A DNA stretch of 64,000 nucleotides from Neobacillus cucumis (GCF_016908975.1 NZ_JAFBEX010000009.1:124001-188000), one strand, 5' to 3'. Shown: positions 27,258 to 35,163, numbered from the stretch's first letter. Numbers and translations: made by a program. Notes: a model not told the origin generated them from the letters alone.

Positions 27258-29084
27258 TTAGATTGTTTCAAGTTTGTGATTGGCAAATTTTGATTCTACA
27301 GGAATCATTAATCGAACAATAAACCCCTGTCCTTGATTGGTATCTATTTCTAGTCCTGCCTTTATCCCATAATTTAAGACCAAACGGTCATGAATATTTT
27401 TTAAACCAATATGCTCCGCTGAATAAGATCCTTCAATTGGTTTGGTATAAATATTTTTCCGAAGGATTTGCAATTCTTCAGATGTCATACTGGGTCCATT
27501 ATTTTCTACTACCAGGCAGAGTAATTCTCCTTGAATTTCTCCATTTATGTTCATATGTGCATCGTAGAACCCCTCCTCATAGCAGTGTTTGAAGAAGTTT
27601 TCAACGAGCGGCTGGACTGTCATACTTGGAATGGTTAGATTAAGAATCGATTCGTCCAGATGGATCGTATAGGTCCATTCGTTCCTAAAACGCTCCATTT
27701 GTAGAGAAAGGTAGGTTTTAATATAATCCACTTCTTCTCGGACTAAAACCCATTGATTGGCCCGAATGGAATATCGCATCATTTTGGATAAAGAGGTGAT
27801 TAATCCGTAGACGTTTGGCGAATGGGATCTTAGTGCAACTGCACCTATCGTTTGAAGGGCGTTAAATAAAAAATGCGGATTAACTTGGGACTTCAATGCC
27901 CTTAATTGATTGTTTCTATTTTCGATTTCCAGTTTGTACTCGCGAGCAATATGAAGATTGATCCGATTCATCATATCCTTTATGTGTTTTTCCAGGTGCC
28001 CTATTTCATCGTGTCCCTTGTCATTAAAAGGAACATTCATATTCCCTGCCTCAATGCTCTGCACTTTTCTGCTGAGTAGTTTTATGGGTCTAGTGATCAT
28101 GTAAGAAATAATCCCGATCATGATAAGTCCTAAAAATCCGACCCCTATCCCCACAAGGATGTTTATATAAGCAGTCTGTCTAACATTGTGAAATATTACT
28201 TGTTCAGGTGTAATCTTTATTAATTTCCATTGACGCAATGGCCCTGACAACGATCTGGACAAGATAATCTCTTTGCCCATTTTGACGCCAGTCTGCTGAA
28301 TAGATGTTATCAAATTGGATGGAACCGGTTTTCCTATCAGGTGTCGGTCACTAGCGTACATCACTTGGTTATCCGAATTTACAAGTAGTACGGATTCCTT
28401 TTCATTCTGTACAAGACTGTTACATAAGCGGGCATAGGTTTTTAAATCAATATCAAGCGTAATAATACCCAGAAATTTGTTCGAAAGTACGTCCATTACT
28501 TTATGGTGTATCGTTAATACTACTGTGTTATCAGATTGAGGAACTATAGCTGCATCATTATAGTTCTCAATCGGATGAGGGGGCTCAATTAAATACATTG
28601 AATGAGAGTGAAAAAGCTTTTTAATCGAACTTTCCTTTACTAAATCCGGCTGAGCTTTACGGGTACTGACCATAGCATTATAAACAGTAAATGATTCTTT
28701 ACTTTTATTAATATAAAATCGAATCTGCCGGATTTCTTTACGCATGAGATAAAACGTTTCGATACTGTTTTTAACTGTAATGGGGTTGAAATAAATGGAA
28801 TCTTGAAACCCATTTTCAAAGATCCGGAACAAATCAGGATTACGGTATGTCACATATGGGAGGCCGACTAAATCTTCAAAGTATTGTTCTAGTTCATTTG
28901 ATGCTTTCTCCATTTGATTGCGGCTGACTTCTAGCTCATGCTGTTCCACGAGTTTCTTGGTATAACCATATATAAAGAAAACGGTCAAAAAATACGGAAG
29001 AATGATAAAAATTAAAAGCATTAGAAATAAGCGGCTTTGAATGCTTTTCATTGTGTGATGCTCCTTTTGTTGATGAAATCCCAT
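27258..29084 (-). CDS. YesM-like sensor histidine kinase
   Basis: A 608-residue membrane kinase of the His_kinase/LytS-like class. Helices at about 18-35 and 305-325 bracket an extracellular dCache-like sensor of about 270 residues. HAMP follows, then QVNPHFLFNALQT with the phospho-acceptor His, then HATPase_c (PSMTVQPLVENFFKHC N-box, GLKNIHDRL). The actual start may be the inner ATG of MKSIQSRL (29051), as the upstream residues are polar and KEHHT lacks a membrane pattern. It is the first gene of the operon with yesN-like and binding-protein genes. Confidence 0.88.
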   Translation of the reverse strand: MGFHQQKEHHTMKSIQSRLFLMLLIFIILPYFLTVFFIYGYTKKLVEQHELEVSRNQMEKASNELEQYFEDLVGLPYVTYRNPDLFRIFENGFQDSIYFNPITVKNSIETFYLMRKEIRQIRFYINKSKESFTVYNAMVSTRKAQPDLVKESSIKKLFHSHSMYLIEPPHPIENYNDAAIVPQSDNTVVLTIHHKVMDVLSNKFLGIITLDIDLKTYARLCNSLVQNEKESVLLVNSDNQVMYASDRHLIGKPVPSNLITSIQQTGVKMGKEIILSRSLSGPLRQWKLIKITPEQVIFHNVRQTAYINILVGIGVGFLGLIMIGIISYMITRPIKLLSRKVQSIEAGNMNVPFNDKGHDEIGHLEKHIKDMMNRINLHIAREYKLEIENRNNQLRALKSQVNPHFLFNALQTIGAVALRSHSPNVYGLITSLSKMMRYSIRANQWVLVREEVDYIKTYLSLQMERFRNEWTYTIHLDESILNLTIPSMTVQPLVENFFKHCYEEGFYDAHMNINGEIQGELLCLVVENNGPSMTSEELQILRKNIYTKPIEGSYSAEHIGLKNIHDRLVLNYGIKAGLEIDTNQGQGFIVRLMIPVESKFANHKLETI

Positions 29085-29459
29085 TATTTAATGTAGAAAA
29101 AGATCCTATTACTCTTTTATTAAATCTAATTCTATTTAATAATGTCGTCAACATGGGCTATTTAGTAGTAAAGCAGATCGAGAATATGCTGTTTTCCTTT
29201 TAGTACGGGATTTGGCAGCGATTACGGAGTGAATTGAAAACGCTACTAGACATACGCAAAATGAAACTTAGGAACTAGTCGATGAAAGGGAGGATTGTTT
29301 CAAAAGATAGGTAAATAAGATTGATTTTTGTCACACAGGAGTCATAGAAAATGAGGTATGTGAATGAACCTATCATTTCTTAAGTATGTATTTTTCTAAT
29401 ATTTTACACCATAGCATACAAAATTTGGGTGGATATTAACAAATTTCAGGAATATTAAC
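29085..29459. other. gene-free stretch between the YesM-type kinase and RNA operon A
   Basis: No coding frame with a ribosome binding site is seen. It holds the kinase promoter region and, at its right end, degenerate GGATATTAACAAATTT-type repeats near 29430-29460. Confidence 0.6.
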
Positions 29460-29460
29460 A
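29425..29460. repeat. degenerate GGATATTAACAAATTT repeats, site 1
   Basis: Two close units (GGATATTAACAAATTTCAGG and AATATTAACACAAA) abut the terminator of RNA operon A. The same motif recurs next to RNA operon B at 33345-33420 and 34225-34310. Confidence 0.6.
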
Positions 29461-29503
29461 CAAAAAGCACAAAACTCACTTTGAGTTCTGTGCTTTTTTC
29501 TCT
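29461..29503 (-). terminator. terminator of RNA operon A
   Basis: AAAAAGCACAAAACTCA and TGAGTTCTGTGCTTTTTT form a long stem (one wobble on the minus strand) with a short loop; a T-run follows on the minus strand. Confidence 0.85.
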
Positions 29504-29516
29504 TTCGTCCTATGTA

Positions 29517-29593
29517 ATAACCCACACAATTTCACTAGTTAAGGCTGCTGCGTTCCCGCCCTGACCTAATTCCTGGTGTCCTTGTTGGATTAT
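29517..29593 (-). ncRNA. ffs: small-type SRP RNA hairpin, copy 2
   Basis: The same 77-nt hairpin as at 20908-20984, with the domain IV tip identical (GGTCAG, GCG-GGAA-CGC, AGCAGCC). The outer stem is ATAATCCA/TGGGTTAT, where one T-G wobble replaces a pair. Compared with copy 1 the outer stem sequence differs on both sides, so pairing is conserved rather than sequence. It is the last RNA of operon A (tRNA-Ser, tmRNA, tRNA-Asn, SRP). Confidence 0.85.
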
Positions 29594-29595
29594 GA

Positions 29596-29667
29596 CTCCG
29601 CAGGTAGGACTCGAACCTACGACCGATCGGTTAACAGCCGATAGCTCTACCACTGAGCTACTGCGGA
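29596..29667 (-). tRNA. tRNA-Asn (anticodon GTT), copy 2
   Basis: Identical in the cloverleaf to the copy at 20987-21058, with loop CTGTTAA. CCA is not encoded. It lies between the tmRNA and SRP RNA genes of operon A. Confidence 0.97.
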
Positions 29668-29701
29668 AAAATGGGATACTTTGTTTTTTTAAAAGTTCTA
29701 G

Positions 29702-30060
29702 TGGAAATGACGGGAGTTGAACCCGTGTGCAAAGATATTGCCACTTATACTTCTACGAGTGTAGTCAGTAGATTGAGATTCACTCACTTCTTTAGCCTAC
29801 TGACAGGCATGGAAGCAGCTAGTCTGGTTATTCTCTTCCGTTTTCCTCAGACGGTGGATTGCGGCGTAGTCCACTTAAAATGAGTCCCTACCCTTCCACA
29901 TGGACGATGGAGAGCGGAACCGCTATTAGCTGTTTTTAGGCAGCGAAAGCGAAGTTGTTGTCTTGTTTGCCAGTTATAAGGCTTTATCGTTTTTACGAGG
30001 ACGAATCCCTCGACTCGCCATACAAGCTCAAACTATCCCTGTCGATACCAAGACATTCCC
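29702..30060 (-). ncRNA. ssrA: tmRNA, copy A (tag GKQDNNFAFAA)
   Basis: A complete 359-nt tmRNA, which rescues stalled ribosomes and tags the nascent peptide for proteolysis. The tRNA-like domain is formed by GGGAATG at the 5' end and CATTTCC-A at the 3' end, with the G3-U70 pair recognised by alanyl-tRNA synthetase; the T-loop reads GGGTTCAACTCCC. The internal frame after AACT reads GGC AAA CAA GAC AAC AAC TTC GCT TTC GCT GCC TAA, giving GKQDNNFAFAA after the charged Ala. The 3' end is followed by CTA, so CCA must be added. A second tmRNA gene with about 13 substitutions lies at 33658-34016. Confidence 0.96.
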
Positions 30061-30069
30061 AAAATATAA

Positions 30070-30160
30070 TGGCAGAGAAGAAGGGATTTGAACCCTCGCG
30101 CCGGTTACCCGACCTACACCCTTAGCAGGGGCGCCTCTTCAGCCTCTTGAGTACTTCTCT
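30070..30160 (-). tRNA. tRNA-Ser (anticodon GCT), copy A
   Basis: A 91-nt class II tRNA: acceptor AGAGAAG/CTTCTCT with discriminator G and encoded CCA, anticodon loop CTGCTAA, and a long variable arm (GTAGGTCGGG/ACCGGCGC region). It is the first gene of RNA operon A, 9 nt before the tmRNA. Confidence 0.96.
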
Positions 30161-30284
30161 GTAAGTAAAACTTGCTCGTAAATGCCGAAGCAACTTACAA
30201 ACTAAATATATCATCTCTCTTGAGGGGAAGAAAGCTGTAAATTTTGGTAGTTCAAAAGACCTACTTTTTTTTGAACCCCAATAT

Positions 30285-30315
30285 AAAAGAGCCCAACTAA
30301 TAATAGGCTCTATCA
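30285..30315 (-). terminator. terminator of nupC
   Basis: AGAGCC and GGCTCT pair around an 11-nt loop; the minus strand continues TTTTATATT. Confidence 0.6.
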
Positions 30316-30318
30316 TTT

Positions 30319-31512
30319 TCACCAGATAAACAGCCCAACGAACATGGCACTTAGAAGTGAAACGGAAATTCCGTTCACTAAAAGCTTCCAGACATTTTTT
30401 CCAATGATACGAGACTTTTCATCACCCATAATAGAAGTAATCGCTCCATATATCATTCCCACCGTACTAAAGTTAGCAAAAGAGGTTAAAAACGTTGTAA
30501 TCACAGCTACGGTATGTGGTGGTAAAGAATGAATATGCTTCTTAAGATCCATCATTGCCACAAATTCGTTTGTAGCAAGTTTAATCCCCATTAGCTGGGC
30601 GACGTACATAGCATCATGACCTGACAAACCAAGAAGGAATGCAAATGGACTGAAAATCACGGAAAAAATCTTTTGGACAGTAAGTCCATGTACAAAAAAT
30701 CCTAATATGCCATTAACACAAGCAGTTAACGCTACGTACCCTACCACCATGGCCATAATCACAATGACCATTCGAATTCCAACAAGCATGCTATTGGAAA
30801 TGGTAGAGAAAAAATCTTTTCGTTCATTCTTAGAAGGAACATAAACAATATCTTCTTCTTTACGAACATCTATTGGATTTAACACACTTGCCAGCAATAA
30901 AGCATTTAAACAGTTTAACGGAATGGCAGCAAATACATAGGTTCCTGGAACCATACTCAAGTAAGCACCGATGATGGACCCGCTTATGCTGCTCATACTC
31001 ATAATACCAAACGTAAGAAGACGATATTCGTTTAATACTAAAAGTTGTTGCCGAATAACTGCCAATGCCTCTGTATTTCCGAGGAACATCATTTGTAGTG
31101 AAAAGAAACTTTCGAGCTTAGGCAATCCAGAAATTTTGGAAATAACCCAGCCAACTTTATCAATAATAAAAATTAAGATTCCGAAATAGGTAAGGATGTC
31201 AAAGAAAGTAATAATAAAAATAATGGGCATTAAGGCACTAAAAAAGAAATCAACCGACGGATTCGCCATGGCAGATGGGAATACAAAAGAGATTCCCTGG
31301 TCAGCACAGGTAATGAGAAAGGTAAAAAACGATGCAATCTGATTGATAATCCAAGTACCAATTTTTGTTGCAAGCATAAACCAGGTTATTAGCAGTTCTA
31401 CTACAATTAAACTTATAACAGAACGCCACTTTACCTTATTCTTATTAGGAGAACAAAGGAATACGAGACCAAAAACAACGATAACTCCTAGTACATTTAA
31501 TAAAAAAAACAT
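30319..31512 (-). CDS. nupC: NupC-type concentrative nucleoside transporter
   Basis: A 397-residue CNT family permease that imports nucleosides with a cation. The family layout is seen: N-terminal helix and PNKNKVKWRS, the gate domain, EALAVIRQQL (with the conserved Glu), SISGSIIGAYLSMVPG, and FANFSTVGMIYGAITSI near the end. It has about 8-10 hydrophobic segments and normal length. It is placed between the two noncoding RNA operons, in the same direction, and 218 bp downstream of sstT. Confidence 0.9.
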   Translation of the reverse strand: MFFLLNVLGVIVVFGLVFLCSPNKNKVKWRSVISLIVVELLITWFMLATKIGTWIINQIASFFTFLITCADQGISFVFPSAMANPSVDFFFSALMPIIFIITFFDILTYFGILIFIIDKVGWVISKISGLPKLESFFSLQMMFLGNTEALAVIRQQLLVLNEYRLLTFGIMSMSSISGSIIGAYLSMVPGTYVFAAIPLNCLNALLLASVLNPIDVRKEEDIVYVPSKNERKDFFSTISNSMLVGIRMVIVIMAMVVGYVALTACVNGILGFFVHGLTVQKIFSVIFSPFAFLLGLSGHDAMYVAQLMGIKLATNEFVAMMDLKKHIHSLPPHTVAVITTFLTSFANFSTVGMIYGAITSIMGDEKSRIIGKNVWKLLVNGISVSLLSAMFVGLFIW

Positions 31513-31683
31513 GCGACATCTCCCTATATGTGGTTCCTTTGTAGAAGTAGTTTTTTTTAAACAGAAATGCCTTAAAAAAGTAACCAGTATATAGAAATAG
31601 TCTGCCTTTCTATTTCCTCTTTATTCATTCTTGGAAATCCACTCAAGTTTAGCAAACTCCCACAAATGTCATTTCAAGATAAA

Positions 31684-31730
31684 AAAAGAAACGCAGTACG
31701 ATTCAATGAACACACTGCGTTTCTTTTTTT
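31684..31730 (-). terminator. terminator of sstT
   Basis: AGAAACGCAGT at 31687-31697 pairs with ACTGCGTTTCT at 31714-31724; A and T runs flank both sides, so it can stop transcription from either direction. Confidence 0.88.
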
Positions 31731-32969
31731 TTATGATACTTTTTGAATTTGAATCGTTCTTTCCTTTTTGCGCCTCTCCTTAAATTCAGCAGTTGCAGTA
31801 AAAAGTACATCCGTCGAAGAATTTATGGCTGTTTCAAATGAATCCTGTAAAACACCGATGATAAAGCCTACCCCCACTACCTGCATAGAAACATCAGACG
31901 GAATCCCAAATATGCTGCAGGCTAAAGGGATTAGTAAAAGTGATCCACCAGCAACGCCAGAAGTGCCGCAAGCACATACAGCGGATAATAAGCTTAGGAT
32001 GATTGCTGTAAGGATGTCCACATGGATGCCCAATGTATGGACTGCTGCAAGTGTTAAAACTGAAATGGTGACGGCTGCTCCTGCCATATTAATGGTAGCT
32101 CCTAGAGGAATAGATACAGAATAAGAATCTTTATTTAACTGTAAATCTTCACATAATCTCATATTTACAGGAATGTTTGCAGCCGAACTGCGCGTGAAGA
32201 ATGCTGTAATTCCACTTTCCCTTAAACACTTTAAAACGAGGGGATATGGGTTCTGACGGATATTAATGAACACGATGATTGGATTGAGTACAAGAGCAAC
32301 TAGAAGCATGCATCCAACCAAAACAGCAAGTAATTTACCATAGCTTAGTAAAGAGTTGATTCCATTCGTTGTAATCGAATCAATCACTAACCCCATAATT
32401 CCAAAAGGAGCAAACTTGATGATCCAACCAACCATTTTAGAAACAGCATCTGAGAAGTTCGAAATCACAGTTTTTGTTGTGTCTGAAGCATTTTTTAAGG
32501 CCATACCAAGAAGGGTTGCCCACGCTAAAATCCCAATATAGTTGGCATTATAGATTGCTTTAACTGGGTTTTCGACAACACTCAGGCATAAGGACTTAAG
32601 CACTTCTACCACTCCGCCTGGCGCCGACACGCCCTCCGCACTTTTTGTAAGGGATATACTGACAGGAAAAACAAAGCTTACAATAACAGCCATTAGCCCG
32701 GCTAAAAAGGTTCCTAAAAGGTATAAGATGATAATAGATTTCATATTTGTTTGGTGCCCTTTTTTGTGTTGAGCAATGGCCGACATAACCAAGAATAGAA
32801 CCAGAACAGGAGCGATGGCTTTTAACGCACCTACAAATAAAGAACCCAAAATGACCACGGGCTTAGCGGTTTCTGGAATCGTTACTGCTAATATAATTCC
32901 AACAACCAAACCGACAATGATTTGTTTAACCAGACTGATTTGATTCCATTTTTTGATTAGATTTTTCAT
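31731..32969 (-). CDS. sstT: serine/threonine:Na+ symporter
   Basis: A 412-residue DAACS-family symporter. SstT hallmarks are [17 protein letters not shown] at the N-terminus, [15 protein letters not shown] (serine-rich hairpin HP1), [15 protein letters not shown] (the NMDGT-like motif in its SstT form) and [16 protein letters not shown] (HP2). It takes up serine and threonine with sodium. The ATG has CAGGGGGAC upstream. Candidate PurR boxes lie about 95-130 bp upstream. Confidence 0.92.
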   Translation of the reverse strand: MKNLIKKWNQISLVKQIIVGLVVGIILAVTIPETAKPVVILGSLFVGALKAIAPVLVLFLVMSAIAQHKKGHQTNMKSIIILYLLGTFLAGLMAVIVSFVFPVSISLTKSAEGVSAPGGVVEVLKSLCLSVVENPVKAIYNANYIGILAWATLLGMALKNASDTTKTVISNFSDAVSKMVGWIIKFAPFGIMGLVIDSITTNGINSLLSYGKLLAVLVGCMLLVALVLNPIIVFINIRQNPYPLVLKCLRESGITAFFTRSSAANIPVNMRLCEDLQLNKDSYSVSIPLGATINMAGAAVTISVLTLAAVHTLGIHVDILTAIILSLLSAVCACGTSGVAGGSLLLIPLACSIFGIPSDVSMQVVGVGFIIGVLQDSFETAINSSTDVLFTATAEFKERRKKERTIQIQKVS

Positions 32970-32999
32970 AGATAGTCCCCCTGAGAAGTATTAGATTTA

Positions 33000-33414
33000 C
33001 ATCCATTTAACAAAGCCATTAAAATAACTTTTCCCACTTCTTTTCCTTTGTTGGATTAATAACACGAACAAATTATTCAATTAGGTAATAAATGTTCGTT
33101 TTTATTGGATATTACAAAAAACATTAACAAATATCATTATAAGTAATTATTAGACAAATTACAATACTATCGCTATTTTGTTTACGCTAACAATTATATT
33201 CATTTAAAGTTAATAATAGCAAAACACGAACGTTCGTGAATTCTACGTCACAATCTGAACGTACAAATTCAAAAGAGGATTTAGCGATTTTTTACATACT
33301 TTTATTGCTTTACTAACAAAAACTTGAATATATTACAAATTTCGAGTGGATATAAACAAAAAATTGATTACATTAACAAAATTTGAATAGATATGAACAA
33401 ATTTCAGGATATTA
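33000..33414. other. gene-free AT-rich stretch upstream of sstT
   Basis: No coding frame is supported. It contains the sstT promoter region, paired ACGAAC elements (33061-33102), a perfect CACGAACGTTCGTG palindrome (33225-33238) and degenerate GGATATNAACAAA repeats (33345-33420). Confidence 0.6.
33061..33102 (-). promoter_or_regulatory. candidate PurR box pair upstream of sstT
   Basis: AACACGAACAAATTA and, inverted, TAATAAATGTTCGTTTTT, are separated by about 14 nt. This resembles the two inverted PurBoxes (core CGAAC in an AT-rich frame) of Bacillus PurR operators. A further perfect palindrome CACGAACGTTCGTG lies at 33225-33238. Assignment is by recall of the motif. Confidence 0.4.
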
Positions 33415-33420
33415 ACAAAA
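33345..33420. repeat. degenerate GGATATNAACAAATTT repeats, site 2
   Basis: Four imperfect units of about 20 nt: GGATATAAACAAAAAATTG, TACATTAACAAAATTTG, TAGATATGAACAAATTTCAGG and ATATTAACAAAAAAAGC. The same motif occurs at 29425-29460 and 34225-34310. Confidence 0.6.
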
Positions 33421-33455
33421 AAAGCACAAAACTCACTGAGAGTTTTGCGCTTTTT
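33417..33455 (-). terminator. terminator of RNA operon B
   Basis: AAAAAGCACAAAACTCACTG pairs with the following GAGAGTTTTGCGCTTTTT (wobble at one position), with a T-run on the minus strand. It is homologous to the terminator of operon A. Confidence 0.82.
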
Positions 33456-33472
33456 CACTTTTGTTCTATGTA

Positions 33473-33549
33473 ATAACCCACACAATTTCACTAGTTAAGG
33501 CTGCTGCGTTCCCGCCCTGACCTGATTCCTAGTGTCCTTGTTGGGTTAT
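33473..33549 (-). ncRNA. ffs: small-type SRP RNA hairpin, copy 3
   Basis: A 77-nt hairpin homologous to copies 1 and 2. The outer stem is now fully complementary (ATAACCCA/TGGGTTAT). The SRP domain IV tip is unchanged. It is the last RNA of operon B. Confidence 0.85.
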
Positions 33550-33551
33550 GA

Positions 33552-33623
33552 CTCCGTAGGTAGGACTCGAACCTACGACCGGCCGGTTAGCAGCCGATAG
33601 CTCTACCACTGAGCTACTGCGGA
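33552..33623 (-). tRNA. altered tRNA-Asn copy with anticodon GCT (possible tRNA pseudogene)
   Basis: It is colinear with the two tRNA-Asn genes but differs at key places. The anticodon loop reads CTGCTAA, so the anticodon is GCT (Ser AGC/AGU). The anticodon stem ATCGG/CCGGC has an A-C mismatch and a T-G wobble. The acceptor TCCGCAG/CTACGGA has a C-A mismatch. It could be a decaying gene or a recoded tRNA with an Asn body. Confidence 0.85.
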
Positions 33624-33657
33624 AAAATGGGATACTTTGTTTTTTTAAAAGTTCTAG

Positions 33658-34016
33658 TGGAAATGACGGGAGTTGAACCCGTGTGCAAAGATATTGGCAC
33701 TTATACTTCTACGAGTGTAGTCAGTAGATTAAGATTCACTCACTTCTTTAGCCTACTGACAGGCATGGAAGCAGCTAGTCTGGTTATTCTCTTCCGATTT
33801 CCTCAGACGGTGGATTTCAGCGTAGTCCACTTAAAATGAGTCCCTACCCTGCCACATGGACGATGGAGAGTGGAACCGCTATTAGCTGTTTTTAGGCAGC
33901 GAAAGCGAAGTTGTTGTTTTGTTTGCCAGTTATTAGGCTTTATCGTTTTAACGAGGACGATTCCCTCGACTCGCCATACAAGCTCAAGCTATCCCTGTCG
34001 ATACCAGGACATTCCC
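33658..34016 (-). ncRNA. ssrA: tmRNA, copy B (tag GKQNNNFAFAA)
   Basis: A second complete 359-nt tmRNA without indels relative to copy A and with about 13 substitutions by eye. The acceptor stem GGGAATG/CATTTCC with G3-U70, the T-arm and the pseudoknot-rich body are retained. The tag frame reads GGC AAA CAA AAC AAC AAC TTC GCT TTC GCT GCC TAA, so residue 4 of the encoded tag is Asn instead of Asp. CCA is not encoded. It lies between tRNA-Ser and the altered tRNA in operon B. Confidence 0.96.
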
Positions 34017-34027
34017 ATAATAAATAA

Positions 34028-34118
34028 TGGCAGAGAAGAAGGGATTTGAACCCTCGCGCCGGTTACCCGACCTACACCCTTAGCAGGGGCGCCTCTTCAA
34101 CCTCTTGAGTACTTCTCT
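34028..34118 (-). tRNA. tRNA-Ser (anticodon GCT), copy B
   Basis: A 91-nt class II tRNA that differs from copy A by one visible base in the D-loop region (GAGGTTGAAG instead of GAGGCTGAAG). Anticodon loop CTGCTAA, long variable arm and encoded CCA are all present. Confidence 0.96.
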
Positions 34119-34431
34119 GTAGAAAACCTTCTCGTAAATGCCGAAGCAACTTACAAATTAACTATATCATCTCACTCGAATGGAAGAAAGCTGTAAAATT
34201 TGGTAGTCCAAAAGTCCCATTCACTTCGATGATATGAACAAATTAAATGGATATAAACAAATGATCGGATAATATTAACAAATAGCTGGCTAAGGACAAT
34301 AACAAAAAAGCAGTACTATTTTTGACTACCCTTAACAATATTACTTTAGTTTTAAAGCCTCATCTTTAAGTATCGAATGTAATTATTTGGAAATAATAAC
34401 TCATAGAAAGTAACTGGGAAAAGGTGTATTT
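34119..34431. other. leader/promoter region of RNA operon B and repeats
   Basis: The first 80 bp match the region upstream of operon A (TAAATGCCGAAGCAACTTAC, ATATATCATCTC, GGAAGAAAGCTGTAAA), so the duplication includes the promoter. GGATATAAACAAATG-type repeats follow at 34225-34310. No gene is seen before 34432. Confidence 0.6.
34225..34310. repeat. degenerate GGATATNAACAAATTT repeats, site 3
   Basis: Four imperfect units: GATATGAACAAATTAAAT, GGATATAAACAAATGATC, GGATAATATTAACAAATAGC and GGACAATAACAAAAAAGC. Confidence 0.6.
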
Positions 34432-34923
34432 ATGATTGGTCTTATCATCGCAATTGTTATTTTTAACTCCTGCGCTCTAAAAATAAAAAAACGATTAACT
34501 CCAAACCAAATGTATCATATCTGGATGTTTACTATTGCATTTCAATCGATCTTTGATGTTTATGTTGATTTTAAATATCATGGATATTGGTATTTCACAA
34601 AAAATGTAGATTGGCAATCATTCATTGCTCATATTTTTTTAGTCCCACCTGTGAATGTCATTTTTTTAAATTTCTTTCCCTATAAAAAGGAATTATATAA
34701 AAAAATTCTCTATATTGCCGTGTGGGAGATTCTTTTATTACTCTACGAGTCAATCGCATTATTACCAGAACCATGGGGTTTTTTCTATTACGGTTGGTGG
34801 ACCATTTGGCATTCCCTTATTATTAACCCAATTCTTCTCTTAATACTGGTTGGATATTATAAGTGGGTTTGTAAATTAGAAAAGAAATCAAATCTTAATA
34901 ACGAACTTAAATTTAAATTGTAG
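34432..34923 (+). CDS. CBO0543 family integral membrane protein (paralogue 3)
   Basis: A 163-residue membrane protein with about four to five helices. Features shared with the family are FDVYVDFKYHGYWYF, PPVNVIFLNFFPY and WGFFYYGWWTIWHS. The ATG is preceded by AAAAGGTG. Function unknown. A compact terminator follows. It is more diverged from the copies at 7254 and 15373 than those are from each other. Confidence 0.65.
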   Translation: MIGLIIAIVIFNSCALKIKKRLTPNQMYHIWMFTIAFQSIFDVYVDFKYHGYWYFTKNVDWQSFIAHIFLVPPVNVIFLNFFPYKKELYKKILYIAVWEILLLLYESIALLPEPWGFFYYGWWTIWHSLIINPILLLILVGYYKWVCKLEKKSNLNNELKFKL

Positions 34924-34960
34924 TTATCTGGGTCCAATCACAAATATCATTTCAATTATA

Positions 34961-34984
34961 AAAAGCCGCCATAGGCGGCTAGAT
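34961..34984. terminator. short terminator hairpin
   Basis: AGCCGCC at 34964-34970 pairs with GGCGGCT at 34974-34980 around ATA; A-run before it and no T-run after it, so it may serve the minus-strand small gene at 35029. Confidence 0.7.
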
Positions 34985-35028
34985 ACTCAGGTAAACGAAG
35001 TTTTATAAAAATTCCATATTTATGTATT

Positions 35029-35163
35029 TTAATTTGCCCATTGTTTTTCAACTTGCTCTTTTGCTATACGGTAAACTTCATCTTCTGGTTGGTTTTTGTC
35101 AGCTAATACGTTGGTTTGATAAACTTTTCCTTTGTAGGTTACATAGATGGTGTACTTGTACAT
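35029..35163 (-). CDS. BA3454-like small stress-response family protein
   Basis: A 44-residue protein with the pattern MYKYTIYVTYKGKVYQTNV, ADKNQPEDEVYRIA and EQVEKQW. I recognise this as the small family annotated BA3454 in Bacillus. AAAGGAGA lies 9 nt before the ATG. Function in stress is taken from the family name only. Confidence 0.75.
   Translation of the reverse strand: MYKYTIYVTYKGKVYQTNVLADKNQPEDEVYRIAKEQVEKQWAN

Noticed and set aside
29671..29883. 70-codon plus-strand open frame overlapping tmRNA copy A (MGYFVFLKVLVEMTGVEPV)
   Set aside because: It is antisense to the tmRNA and reads its complement; the twin at 33627-33839 is the same effect over copy B. No ribosome binding site.
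33225..33238. CACGAACGTTCGTG palindrome as a LexA (SOS) box
   Set aside because: The Bacillus LexA box needs CGAAC-N4-GTTCG; here the half-sites directly abut, and the neighbouring genes are not SOS genes.
29461..34118. tRNA/tmRNA genes as attachment site of an integrated element spanning nupC-sstT
   Set aside because: No integrase or phage genes lie between the copies, and the repeats are whole operons rather than short att cores; segmental duplication explains it better.
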